Positions 20,889 to 29,436 of a stretch of 64,000 bases of DNA are shown one piece after another. Both the position numbers and the translations under genes were made by a program. Position 1 is the first letter of the stretch; each line of letters begins with the position of its first letter. This stretch comes from UBA5336 sp964492485 (GTDB taxonomy: Bacteria > Pseudomonadota > Alphaproteobacteria > Caulobacterales > Hyphomonadaceae). The notes below the pieces were generated by a model, which searched no databases, was not told where the DNA came from, and saw only the letters and a program-made list of their open reading frames with translations. The stretch covers positions 62,001-126,000 of the forward strand of contig CAZBKM010000001.1 of NCBI GenBank assembly GCA_964492485.1, read 5' to 3'.

Positions 20889-22040
20889 ATGGGCAAGCGG
20901 AGCGGACAGGTAGGGGACAACGGGACCGAACGCGACAGCGCCGCCGGTTCCGAGGCAGGGCCGGCCGCGGAGGCCTATTCCCAGTCGCCTGGATTGGTGG
21001 GCCGGCTCCGCAGCCTCAACGCGGCGGTCGCGTTCAGCTCCTACCAGTCGGGCGTGCTCTACATGCTTGGCGTGAATCCGCGCGGGGGGGCACAGATCCA
21101 CCAGTCCGCTCTGCCCAAGCCGATGGGACTGGCCTATCGTGACGGGCGGCTGGTGGTTTCATCAGCCTACCAGATCTTCGAATACGCCAATGTCCTGGAG
21201 CCGGGCGAGCGGGCGAACCAGGTTTTTGACGCGTGTTTCATGCCCCGACGCGTCCATGTGACGGGGCAACTGGATGCCCATGATGTCTCGCTCGACTCAA
21301 ATGGGGTGCCCATCTTCGTCAACACCCGCTTCAATTGCGTCGCCCGGGTCGACGCCCGCCACAGCTTCCATCCCGTCTGGCGTCCACCCTTCATCTCGCG
21401 TCTGGTGAATGAGGACCGGTGCCACCTGAACGGGTTCGCGGTGGTCGATGGCGAGGTCCGCTATGCCACGGCGGTCAGTCGATCCGACACCATTGACGGC
21501 TGGCGCGACCGGCGCAGCGATGGCGGAATTGTGATCGACGTCCGTACGGGACGGATCGTCTGCGAGGCCTTGTCCATGCCCCATTCGCCCCGGCTGTTTG
21601 CCGGTGAACTCTGGTTGCTCAATTCGGGGACTGGCGAACTCGGGGTCGTGACCGGGCTGGACGGGACAGACCGGATGGGCCGTTTCGAGCCACGCGCTTT
21701 CTGTCCGGGTTTCGTTCGGGGGCTGACGCTGCATGACGGGTTCGCCTTCATTGGCCTGTCCAAGCCGCGCTACGAGCGGTTTGAGGGCCTTGCGCTGGAC
21801 CAGCGCCTGAAGGACAGCGACAGCGAGCCGTGGTGCGGTCTGCAGGTGATCGACCTGAAGTCGGGCTCCTGTGTCGACTGGTTCCGCATCGATGGACGCG
21901 TTCAGGAACTCTACGACGTGTGCGTGCTGCCGGGGATCGGTTGCGCCATGACAATCAGCCCGCGCGCCAGCGAGCAGGCGACCCTCGTGACGTTTCGCGC
22001 CGATTCCGAGCTCGATGGCGGTGGTCCGAACCCGGTCTGA
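20889..22040 (+). CDS. TIGR03032-type protein (predicted beta-propeller), coupled to the autotransporter
   Basis: The ATG at 20889 lies 5 bases after the autotransporter stop and gives 383 residues (MGKRSGQVGDNG). An N-terminal ~35-residue hydrophilic stretch precedes a domain with FSSYQSGVLYMLGV, DAHDVSLDSNGVPIFVNTRFNCVA, DRCHLNGFAVVDGEVRYATAVS, MPHSPRLFAGELWLLNSGTGELG and CPGFVRGLTLHDGFAFIGLSKPR. These match my memory of the TIGR03032 family, whose members often sit next to giant repeat surface proteins. No signal peptide is visible, so it is probably cytoplasmic. Its role is unknown; involvement in maturation or export of the neighbouring autotransporter is inferred from coupling only. Confidence 0.8.
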   Translation: MGKRSGQVGDNGTERDSAAGSEAGPAAEAYSQSPGLVGRLRSLNAAVAFSSYQSGVLYMLGVNPRGGAQIHQSALPKPMGLAYRDGRLVVSSAYQIFEYANVLEPGERANQVFDACFMPRRVHVTGQLDAHDVSLDSNGVPIFVNTRFNCVARVDARHSFHPVWRPPFISRLVNEDRCHLNGFAVVDGEVRYATAVSRSDTIDGWRDRRSDGGIVIDVRTGRIVCEALSMPHSPRLFAGELWLLNSGTGELGVVTGLDGTDRMGRFEPRAFCPGFVRGLTLHDGFAFIGLSKPRYERFEGLALDQRLKDSDSEPWCGLQVIDLKSGSCVDWFRIDGRVQELYDVCVLPGIGCAMTISPRASEQATLVTFRADSELDGGGPNPV

Positions 22041-22125
22041 CCTCGTTGCGGACTCCCACGGTCGTCGCCGGAGCCGATCCGGGCCCTGCGACGAATTGGA
22101 CCGGCTGATCCGCCTCGTCTGAAAT

Positions 22126-22140
22126 TGCAAATCATTCGCA
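22126..22140 (+). promoter_or_regulatory. Probable Fur box upstream of the siderophore-receptor locus
   Basis: TGCAAATCATTCGCA forms a 7-1-7 inverted repeat (TGC-A-AAT-C-ATT-C-GCA, one mismatched pair) of the kind bound by Fur. It lies 41 bases upstream of the first small gene of the receptor locus, so iron-dependent repression of the locus is expected. Confidence 0.55.
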
Positions 22141-22180
22141 TTTATGCTGTCTCCGTGTCGAAACGACCGGAGAGGCAACC

Positions 22181-22366
22181 ATGGCCGAAGAGACGATCAC
22201 CTGGCTAGAGGCACAGCTTTGCGAGCTGGACCGCTGGCGCTGGGACTTGGTGAGCGCCTTGCCACCGAATGCGGACATCCAGCTCGCGCGACTCGATGCG
22301 CACCGCCAATGGCTGGAGCGTGAGCTTGATGATCTTCTGCGGCGACCCGCGTGCCGCGAGACCTGA
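22181..22366 (+). CDS. Small hypothetical protein in iron-regulated locus
   Basis: Sixty-one residues start at an ATG 7 bases after GGAGAGG, just downstream of the probable Fur box. The protein is helical and amphipathic (ITWLEAQLCELDRWRWDLV, LDAHRQWLERELDDLLRR) with no signal peptide, and could be a small coiled-coil partner. No family recognised. Because of the good ribosome binding site and promoter position I consider it a real gene. Confidence 0.6.
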   Translation: MAEETITWLEAQLCELDRWRWDLVSALPPNADIQLARLDAHRQWLERELDDLLRRPACRET

Positions 22367-22497
22367 CCCTTGTTCCGCCGGTTCCCTGGCCCTCACCAGG
22401 TGCCAGCCCTGCGTTTCCTCCCCATACCTGCGGCGCGGGCGAACCGGCGGCTTTTCCAACCCATGCATCGCAATCCATGAAGAACGGAGCCGATATC

Positions 22498-22998
22498 ATG
22501 CACGCGACTGGATTTCTGGAAGAGACCGATCTGCCCAGTCTTGGTCTGGGCGCTGGCATGCTGGTCTGGGGCTTCCGGGCATCGGCGGCCGGGCGCTCGG
22601 CGTGTCCCTGCGTCGTCCAGGGCTTCGCACACCGCTTTGGCGCTTCGGGTGGCGAAGACGTGCGCGAGGCGCTCTTGTCGCTGACAAGCCATATCGGATG
22701 TGAAGGACGGCGGAAGGTGCGGATCGCGATGTCCGGCTGTCTGCGCCTGACCCATGACGAGGCAAGCCTGGTCAGTGCGCTCGGCGCGGCCCAGTCGGCT
22801 GACAGCGCCTTGCGCGATGCACATCTGAGCTGGTTGCTGGCCATGCCTGCCTCAAGGGAGGCCAGCACGCTGGCCGACCGGTTGGCCTCGGCCTTCACGG
22901 TTGCGGCGCTCAGCATCAACCCGCCCTGGCGGACCGCGCGTTCTGCCCGTCCGCATTGGCCGTCGCTGGCCCAGATGCAGACGCTCGGCACGGCATGA
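22498..22998 (+). CDS. Conserved protein of unknown function next to a siderophore receptor
   Basis: The ATG at 22498 follows CGGAG by 8 bases and gives 166 residues; in-frame starts at 22477 and 22351 are possible but less well placed. Recognisable stretches are GMLVWGFRASAAGRSACPCVVQGF, GRRKVRIAMSGCLRLTHDEASLV and AHLSWLLAMPA. I recall similar proteins beside TonB siderophore receptors in other Alphaproteobacteria, but know of no assigned function. It has no signal peptide. The paired cysteines in ACPC could bind metal. It ends 84 bases before the receptor start. Confidence 0.7.
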   Translation: MHATGFLEETDLPSLGLGAGMLVWGFRASAAGRSACPCVVQGFAHRFGASGGEDVREALLSLTSHIGCEGRRKVRIAMSGCLRLTHDEASLVSALGAAQSADSALRDAHLSWLLAMPASREASTLADRLASAFTVAALSINPPWRTARSARPHWPSLAQMQTLGTA

Positions 22999-23012
22999 CT
23001 CCTGGAACAAGA

Positions 23013-23039
23013 TTGCAATTGATTATCAACCGCAATTGA
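23013..23039 (+). promoter_or_regulatory. Fur-like palindrome before the siderophore receptor
   Basis: A perfect TTGAT-T-ATCAA palindrome (23019-23029) overlaps a direct repeat of GCAATTGA (23015-23022 and 23032-23039). This AT-rich cluster lies 44-70 bases before the receptor ATG and resembles overlapping Fur sites. It suggests the receptor has its own iron-repressed promoter in addition to the upstream one. Confidence 0.45.
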
Positions 23040-23082
23040 GATACGAGCGCGGCATCGAAGTTCGAGATCGGGAAAAGAGTAT

Positions 23083-25221
23083 ATGAAACAGCGAAATAAC
23101 TGGCTTTCGGGTGCGGCCGTCGCGGCGCTTTCTCTGTCAGCGCCGGTGGCATTGGCGCAGGATCAGGGGGGCGAGGATGCGGTGTCGATCCAGGACGAGA
23201 TCCTGGTCACCGGCAAGTACCTCTATGCGAGCCAGGTTCAGGCGGTGAAGACGCCCACGCCGATCATCGATGTGCCGCAGAGCCTGTCCATCGTGACCGA
23301 GGACCAGATCGAGCAGCGCGGCTTCTCGAGCATCGGTGAGATCGTCACCTACACGCCCGGCGTGAACATGTCGCAGGGGGAAGGCCATCGCGATGCCGTG
23401 GTCTTCCGCGGCGTGCGATCCACAGCGGACTTCTTCATCGATGGCGTGCGCGACGACGTTCAGTACTACCGCCCGCTCTACAATCTGTCCCAGGTCGAGA
23501 TATTGCGCGGCCCAAATGCGCTCCTGTTCGGGCGTGGCGGTACTGGCGGCGTCATCAACCGGGTGACGAAGAAGGGCGTCGTGGGCGAACAGTTCAACGA
23601 TTACCGTGTCAGCTTGGACACGTTCGGCGGCTACAGCGCCCAGCTGGACAGCAATGTCTCGACCACAGACACGTCGGCGTTCCGGGTAAATGCGTTGTAC
23701 GAAAGTCTTGAGAACCACCGCGATTTCTATGATGGCGACCGAATCGGCGTGAACCCGACGGCGCGGTTCAAGCTGTCGCCCGCGACCACGCTCGACCTGT
23801 CCTACGAGTATGTTGACCATGAGCGTTTCATCGATCGTGGCATTCCCACAGGAAGTGACGGGGAGCCAGTCGAGGCATTCGAGGACATCGTGTTCGGTGA
23901 TCCCGATCTCAACACCCATTCCCTCGAGGCGCATCTCCTGCGGGCGACCCTGCAGCATCGGTTCAACGACACCCTCAAGGGCAATGTCGGGGCGGCCTAT
24001 GGCGATTACGACAAGTTCTATCAGAACTTCTACGCCTCGGCCTATGACCAGGCGGCAGCGCCGGATCGGGTCGGGCTGGACGGTTATGTAGACACGACCC
24101 AGCGCCAGAACCTCATCGTCTTTGCCGACCTGGTCGGCGAGTTCCAGACCGGCGGGATTGGCCATACGCTGATCACCGGAATTGAAGTGATCGACACACG
24201 CAATGACAACGACCGCTTCAACGCCTTCTGGTCCGGATCCGCAGACGACGTGGAGGTCTTCGAGGTCATGCGCCCGCTGGCCCTGCGTGGCGGGGTCGGT
24301 GTGAATGCCGATGGCGAGCCGACGCGTAATGACTTCACCGCCGACCTGAATGATCGGACCGAAGCCGACATCAATGTCGTGTCGGCCTTCGTGCAGGACC
24401 AGATCGCACTTGGCGACCAGGTCGATCTGGTGCTCGGCGCCCGTTACGATAGGTTCGAGATCGACGTGTTCGACGTGAAGGCGGCGGAGTCGCGCAGCCG
24501 AACCGACGAAAATGTCTCCCCGCGCCTTGGTCTGATCTACAAGCCCAGGGAAAACGTCTCGCTTTATGCCAGCTACAGCGAGACCTTCCTGCCGCGCTCG
24601 GGCGAGCAGTTCGCCACCATCGACGACCAGTCCCGCGCCCTCGATCCCGACGAGTTCGAGAGCGCGGAGATTGGCCTCAAATGGGACTTCACCGACCGGC
24701 TGGGCCTGACCGCCGCCTACTTCCAGAACGAGGAGACCCGCGCGGCACGCGATGATGCGACCGGTGAAGGCTTCGAAGTGCGCGGTCTGGAGGTCGATGG
24801 TTTCGAGGTGCAGCTTCAGGGGCAGCCGACCGACCGGCTGTTCGTGACGGCGGGCTACAGCTATCTCGATGGTGAGACCGATGGTGGGGATGAGATCCCG
24901 CGCGAGTTGCCGGAGAACACCTTCTCCGCCTGGACGGCGTATCAGCTGACCGACCGGTTTGGTCTCGGCCTGGGGCTGACCTATCAGGATGAGTCCTTCA
25001 TCACCGACAAGGATGTCGGTGCCACCGGGCCTCATCCGACATTGCCGGCCTTCACCCGCGTCGACGCGGCAGCGTATTACGATGTCTCGGAGCGGCTACG
25101 GATCCAGCTCAACATCGAGAACCTGACGGACGAGCTGTACTTCCCCAATTCGCACAGCACGCATCAGGCAACCGTGGCGGCACCGCTGAATGCCCGCCTG
25201 ACCCTCAGCGGTCGCTTCTGA
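23083..25221 (+). CDS. TonB-dependent siderophore receptor (catecholate/Fiu type)
   Basis: The 712-residue outer-membrane receptor has a signal peptide ending at PVALAQ and a TonB box region (DEILVTGKY). The plug domain shows KTPTPIIDVPQSLSIVTEDQIEQRG, NLSQVEILRGPNALLFGRGGTGGVIN and TADFFIDGVRDDVQYYRPLYN. A 22-strand barrel ends LTLSGRF with terminal Phe. The plug sequence is typical of siderophore receptors of the Fiu/FpvA branch. With the Fur-like sites upstream, the role is ferric-siderophore uptake energised by TonB-ExbBD; the particular siderophore is not predictable. Confidence 0.92.
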   Translation: MKQRNNWLSGAAVAALSLSAPVALAQDQGGEDAVSIQDEILVTGKYLYASQVQAVKTPTPIIDVPQSLSIVTEDQIEQRGFSSIGEIVTYTPGVNMSQGEGHRDAVVFRGVRSTADFFIDGVRDDVQYYRPLYNLSQVEILRGPNALLFGRGGTGGVINRVTKKGVVGEQFNDYRVSLDTFGGYSAQLDSNVSTTDTSAFRVNALYESLENHRDFYDGDRIGVNPTARFKLSPATTLDLSYEYVDHERFIDRGIPTGSDGEPVEAFEDIVFGDPDLNTHSLEAHLLRATLQHRFNDTLKGNVGAAYGDYDKFYQNFYASAYDQAAAPDRVGLDGYVDTTQRQNLIVFADLVGEFQTGGIGHTLITGIEVIDTRNDNDRFNAFWSGSADDVEVFEVMRPLALRGGVGVNADGEPTRNDFTADLNDRTEADINVVSAFVQDQIALGDQVDLVLGARYDRFEIDVFDVKAAESRSRTDENVSPRLGLIYKPRENVSLYASYSETFLPRSGEQFATIDDQSRALDPDEFESAEIGLKWDFTDRLGLTAAYFQNEETRAARDDATGEGFEVRGLEVDGFEVQLQGQPTDRLFVTAGYSYLDGETDGGDEIPRELPENTFSAWTAYQLTDRFGLGLGLTYQDESFITDKDVGATGPHPTLPAFTRVDAAAYYDVSERLRIQLNIENLTDELYFPNSHSTHQATVAAPLNARLTLSGRF

Positions 25222-25244
25222 GGACGCGGCACGCGCCGTGGACG

Positions 25245-25286
25245 AGGCGCATCTTCACGCCTGCGACATGACGTGAAGATGCGCCT
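25245..25286. repeat. REP-like palindrome, family 2 (GGCGCATCTTC), 15-bp stem
   Basis: AGGCGCATCTTCACG at 25245-25259 is perfectly complementary to 25272-25286, with a 12-base loop. It lies between the convergent siderophore receptor and GH3 genes, where it can act as a bidirectional terminator. A related palindrome with the same GGCGCATCTTC arms occurs at 40360-40399, so it is a dispersed repeat and not only a local hairpin. Confidence 0.75.
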
Positions 25287-25364
25287 TCGACCCGGTAACG
25301 GACCCGGCGGCGGGGATCGCAGGGCGACGGCCAACCAAGTGCCTGCCCATGGTCGGGCCGTTGC

Positions 25365-27500
25365 CTACAGGGTAATCTCGCGCGACAGGCAGTCGGCTTG
25401 CGTCGAGACGCCGCCCACATCGACCCGGTAGGATCCGGGTCGGTGCCGCCACGATCGGGTTTCTGCATCCCAGACCCGAATGTCCCGTTCGGGGATCACG
25501 AAGCGCACCGTCCGGCATTCGCCTGGTCGGAGCGACACCCGTTCGAACCCCCGCAAGAGACGGTCTGCGCGCGTCTCGGCGCGGTCCGGAAAGGAAAGAT
25601 AGAGCTGCACGATCTCGTCGCCGCTCCGGTCGCCGAGATTGGTCACACTTATCTGCGCCTCCAGCCCGTCGGGATGCCGGCGTACCTTGAGGGCGCGGTA
25701 GCCGAACCGTGTATAGGACAGCCCGAAACCGAACGGAAACAGCGGTTGCGTTCCCCGGCGCGCCAGCAGGGTATATCCATGCAACGGGCCGTAATCGATC
25801 CGGTCGGCCGTCCTGTCGAAGAAGGGATAGTCGCGTTCGTCCCGTGCGACCGTAAATGGCAGCTTTCCCGATGGACTGACATCCCCGAACACCAGCCGCG
25901 CAAGCGCGGTGCCGCCTTCCATGCCCGAATAGAAGGTCTGAAGTACGGCTTTCGCATCGTCCAGCCAGTCGACGGGGATGATGGCGGATCCGGAAACGAC
26001 GACCACCAGCGTTCGCGGATTGGCGGCCGCGACGGCCTTGATCAGGCGCACCTGTGGGTCGGGCAGACGCAACACCTCGCGATCGCCGCCCCTGTCACCA
26101 CCGCCGCCCAATGCACCGGCTTCCGGGTTGGCCCCCCCCGAGCGCGCATCGTCCAGGGCATCGCCGACGCCTTCGGGAAGGGCAGGCCCGCCGCCGAACT
26201 CGCCGGGGATGTATTCGCCCTCGTCCTCGGCCGTCGTGCCGACAACGATGATGGCCACATCCACGCCGCGCGCCGCCGCCGCTGCTGCGTCCACGTCGGT
26301 CTCGTCGCCGGCCAGCACAAGGTCCGGCTGACCGAGGCGTGTGCGAAGACCCTGGAGCGGCGTGATCACATGCGGCGGACGGACACGCGAGGAGCCATGG
26401 TCGCCCGTGTTCTCAAGGTCCGCCAGACGGCCAAACACGCCGACCTTCGTCCCCACGTCCAGCGGCAGGAGCCCGTCATTCTTCAGAAGGACCGCCGATT
26501 TCTCCGCCGCCTCGCGTGCAAGAGCGACATGGGCGGGGGCGGCGACCATGTCTTCGGTATAGTCGGGCAACGGATCTTCGGCTGCCAGGAAACGGTACAG
26601 GGTTGTCAGGATCCTGCGGCAGGCCGTATCGATCACGTCGGGCGCGATCTGCCCGCCCTCGACTGCAGCCGTCAGCTTCGCTCCGAAGTGGATCGGCTCG
26701 GGGTTCTCGATATCGAGACCTGCAGCGGCGCCATAGGGCTGGTAGACACCCATGACCCAATCGGAATGGACGAAGCCGTCGAAGCCCCATTCATGGCGCA
26801 GGATGTCGGTGAGCAGTTCACGGTGCTGACCGCAATACTCGCCGTTCACCTTGTTGTAGGCGCTCATCACGCTGGCGCATCCGGCATCGAGGATTCGCTT
26901 GAAATGGGCGAGATAGACTTCCCGCAGCGTGGTGGGATCGACCCGCACGTCGACCTTGAATCGGGCGTTCTCCATCGAGTTCAGGGCATAGTGCTTGACC
27001 GTCGCGATCACGTTGTGGGTCTGGATACCCTGGGCAAGCGCAGCGCCCATCTCGCCAAGATGATAGGGGTCTTCCCCGTAGGTTTCCTGTGCCCGGCCCC
27101 AGCCCGGATGGCGCAACAGGTTGACGCAGACCGCGCCGGACAGATTGCAGCCCTGTGCGCGCGCCTCGATGCCCATGACCTCACCGATCCTGCGTTCCAG
27201 GTGGCGATCCCAGCTTGCACCGCGCGCCATGGTAACCGGGAAGCAGGTAGAGTGTCCCCGCGCGACCCCCCGCGGGCCGTCGGTGAAATAGAGCGCCGGT
27301 ACGCCCAGCCGCTCGCAGCCTCCCCCCGCGCGGTAGGGACGCGCACCCCAGCGCATCCCGTCTTCCTTCATGGCGGCGAAGAAGCCCCGGCCCGACATCA
27401 TCGCGACCTTTTCCTCCAGGGTTGCCGCGTCCAGGACCCGGTCGACCCGTTTGGCGATCTCGCCTTCGCACAGACCTTTCTCGGGGGCATAATCGGTCAC
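25365..27500 (-). CDS. Glycoside hydrolase family 3 beta-glucosidase-like enzyme
   Basis: The 711-residue protein starts at a GTG after AAGGGAG. It contains the GH3 N-terminal TIM barrel (~20-300: YFTDGPRGVA, NVIATVKHYALNSME, nucleophile Asp in GFVHSDWVMG), the alpha/beta sandwich (~330-560: KSAVLLKNDGLLPLD, KVGVFGRLADLENTGDHGSS, SGSAIIPVDWLDD) and a C-terminal fibronectin-III-like domain (~625-700, GDEIVQLYLSFPD). No signal peptide is visible, so it is probably cytoplasmic and acts on imported oligosaccharides or glycosides. It is the last gene of the sulfatase/TonB-receptor locus. Substrate not determinable from sequence. Confidence 0.9.
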   Translation of the reverse strand: MTDYAPEKGLCEGEIAKRVDRVLDAATLEEKVAMMSGRGFFAAMKEDGMRWGARPYRAGGGCERLGVPALYFTDGPRGVARGHSTCFPVTMARGASWDRHLERRIGEVMGIEARAQGCNLSGAVCVNLLRHPGWGRAQETYGEDPYHLGEMGAALAQGIQTHNVIATVKHYALNSMENARFKVDVRVDPTTLREVYLAHFKRILDAGCASVMSAYNKVNGEYCGQHRELLTDILRHEWGFDGFVHSDWVMGVYQPYGAAAGLDIENPEPIHFGAKLTAAVEGGQIAPDVIDTACRRILTTLYRFLAAEDPLPDYTEDMVAAPAHVALAREAAEKSAVLLKNDGLLPLDVGTKVGVFGRLADLENTGDHGSSRVRPPHVITPLQGLRTRLGQPDLVLAGDETDVDAAAAAARGVDVAIIVVGTTAEDEGEYIPGEFGGGPALPEGVGDALDDARSGGANPEAGALGGGGDRGGDREVLRLPDPQVRLIKAVAAANPRTLVVVVSGSAIIPVDWLDDAKAVLQTFYSGMEGGTALARLVFGDVSPSGKLPFTVARDERDYPFFDRTADRIDYGPLHGYTLLARRGTQPLFPFGFGLSYTRFGYRALKVRRHPDGLEAQISVTNLGDRSGDEIVQLYLSFPDRAETRADRLLRGFERVSLRPGECRTVRFVIPERDIRVWDAETRSWRHRPGSYRVDVGGVSTQADCLSREITL

Positions 27501-27613
27501 GTGTTGTCTCCCTTCTGGGGCCAGCAGGTCAGATGACTGCGTTAGCAGGCGGTTCGGAGTGGTGTGCCCGGCCAGGGCCGCGTGTCTCCAGGGGCCTGCG
27601 GACTATGGATGGG

Positions 27614-29350
27614 TCAGTCGCCAAGCCGCACCTCGACCACAGGGCTTTCTCGGTATCCGTAGCGGATCGCCTTGGCCTCGAGCGTCTTGCCCGACGGCAG
27701 GATCACAGGTTCGGTGAAGAGGCGCCAGGCGCCCGGCGGATCGTCGCCCAGCCTGTATCCGATGGAGGCACCAGGCGTAGGCGAGACCAGGGTCACGCGC
27801 AGGCCGCCTGTTCGATGTGCGCGCACCTGAATCTCCACAGGCGCCGTGACGGGTTGTTCGCCACCGGGCCACATCATCTCGATCATGCCGGCTTCGGACT
27901 GGGCGCTCATGTCTCCGACCCGTGCGGTCCAGTCGTCCAGGGCGGCTTCGAGTCTGGCCTGCACGGCGGCGGTTTCCGGGCGCCCGGCAAGGTTCTCGAC
28001 CTCATGGGGATCATCGGCGAGGCGATAGAGCTGATGCTCCGGCAGCGGCTCGAACAGGCGTCCGGCGGCGGCTGGCAATTTGGCGGCCGCCTTCCCGGCC
28101 CAGAGTGCCTGCATGGTGGGCTGCAGATCACGGAAGGCCAGTGCCACGAAGTAGGGGTCGCCCGGAAGGTCGTTGCGGATATACTTCCAGTCTGAATCGC
28201 GCACCGCCCGGCGGCGGTTCAGATCGGAGTCCATCCTGTCCTGCGCGGCGAAAACATAGGTTCGCGGGTCATCCGCGTCAGCACCCGCGAAGTCTCGGCC
28301 GTGCATCCAGTCGGGGCGCGGCGCGCCGGCCCATGACAGGATCGTCGGCGCCAGGTCGATGAAGCTGATCAGCCGGTCATCGACCGCGCCGGCCCGCCAG
28401 GCGTCCGGATAGCGCACGACCATCGGGACATGCAGCCCGCTGTCATAGAGTGAGCGTTTCATGCGCGGCAGCCCGTCGCCATGATCGGTGGACACGATCA
28501 GGATCGTCTCGTCGAGAAGACCTTCAGCCACGAGACGGTCATAAAGCGCGCCGAGTGCCCGGTCGGTAAAGGCGATGTTGTCGTAATGGGTGGCGATGTC
28601 GCGGCGCACGGCCGGGGTGTCCGGCAGATAGGGCGGGACCTCCACGTCGGCAGGGTCTGTGCGGGCGATCTTGCCGGCCAGGACCGCGGTGTTTCGCTGG
28701 ATAACGGCCTGTGCCAGGGGGTTATCGGTCGCCATGTCCGTGGGCCAGACAAAGCTCTCATGGGTCGTCAGCAGTGTCCGCATGTGGAAGAAGGGCTGAC
28801 CGTCGGCCCGGCTTGACCAGTCGGCCCCCTCGCCGGACACGTCCCAGATCGTGAAGGGTTCGCCGAACTGGTAGTCTGTCTTGTCATCATTGGACGTGTG
28901 GTAGCCGGCCCGTCGCAGCAATTCGGGAAAGGCTTTCACGCTGGCTGGCGGGACGGAGTGGTAATCCTGAGGCCCGCCGCCGGCGAGTCCCATCACGCCA
29001 TGGGTCCGCATATGCTGCGCGCCGATGGACTGCTGGTGGCGCCCGGTGGCAAGGGCCGCACGACTTGGCGCGCAGACGCCGGACGTGGTGAAGACCGAGG
29101 TGTAGATCACGCCTTCCGACGCGATCCGGTCGAAGTTCGGCGTATGGGCAAGCGCGTCGCCATAGGCTCCGACACGCGGGCTCATGTCCTCGAAGAGAAC
29201 GAGCACGATGTTGGGACGAGCGGAGGGGGAGTCCGCCGTGTCGACCGATGGCGTTGCGACGGGTGCTGCGCGAAGACGTTCCGGCGCGCAGGCGACAACC
29301 AGCAATGCCAGGCTGAAACCAAGCCAGATCGGGAAGTCGCGCAGTCGCAT
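27614..29350 (-). CDS. Lipoprotein sulfatase (formylglycine-dependent)
   Basis: The ATG at 29350 follows GGAGGG by a good distance and gives 578 residues; an ATG one codon earlier is possible. The signal peptide ends with lipobox L-V-V-A-C. The sulfatase fold begins NIVLVLFEDMSPRVGAYG, with the C-x-P-S-R maturation motif in SGVCAPSRAALATGRH, whose Cys is converted to formylglycine. IVSTDHGDGLPRMKRSLYDSGLHVP carries metal and sulfate-binding residues. It should hydrolyse a sulfate ester in the periplasm or at the outer membrane. It lies between the TonB receptor and the GH3 enzyme in the same direction, fitting sequential desulfation and deglycosylation. Confidence 0.9.
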   Translation of the reverse strand: MRLRDFPIWLGFSLALLVVACAPERLRAAPVATPSVDTADSPSARPNIVLVLFEDMSPRVGAYGDALAHTPNFDRIASEGVIYTSVFTTSGVCAPSRAALATGRHQQSIGAQHMRTHGVMGLAGGGPQDYHSVPPASVKAFPELLRRAGYHTSNDDKTDYQFGEPFTIWDVSGEGADWSSRADGQPFFHMRTLLTTHESFVWPTDMATDNPLAQAVIQRNTAVLAGKIARTDPADVEVPPYLPDTPAVRRDIATHYDNIAFTDRALGALYDRLVAEGLLDETILIVSTDHGDGLPRMKRSLYDSGLHVPMVVRYPDAWRAGAVDDRLISFIDLAPTILSWAGAPRPDWMHGRDFAGADADDPRTYVFAAQDRMDSDLNRRRAVRDSDWKYIRNDLPGDPYFVALAFRDLQPTMQALWAGKAAAKLPAAAGRLFEPLPEHQLYRLADDPHEVENLAGRPETAAVQARLEAALDDWTARVGDMSAQSEAGMIEMMWPGGEQPVTAPVEIQVRAHRTGGLRVTLVSPTPGASIGYRLGDDPPGAWRLFTEPVILPSGKTLEAKAIRYGYRESPVVEVRLGD

Positions 29351-29436
29351 CATGGGCCCTCCGGCCGCTGGGCGTAATGGCACACGCCCGGTTGGGCAGG
29401 TGTCCGGGCCAGCCGCATGGCCGGCCCGGCGCCCGA

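Noticed and set aside
25398..27536. 712-codon plus-strand frame opposite the GH3 gene
   Set aside because: The minus-strand frame has all GH3 motifs; the opposite frame is a high-GC shadow without known domains. The same applies to long frames opposite uvrA (2175-3704), the siderophore receptor (23137-25035), pfaC (47739-49460, 49524-51176) and AsmA (61204-62709).
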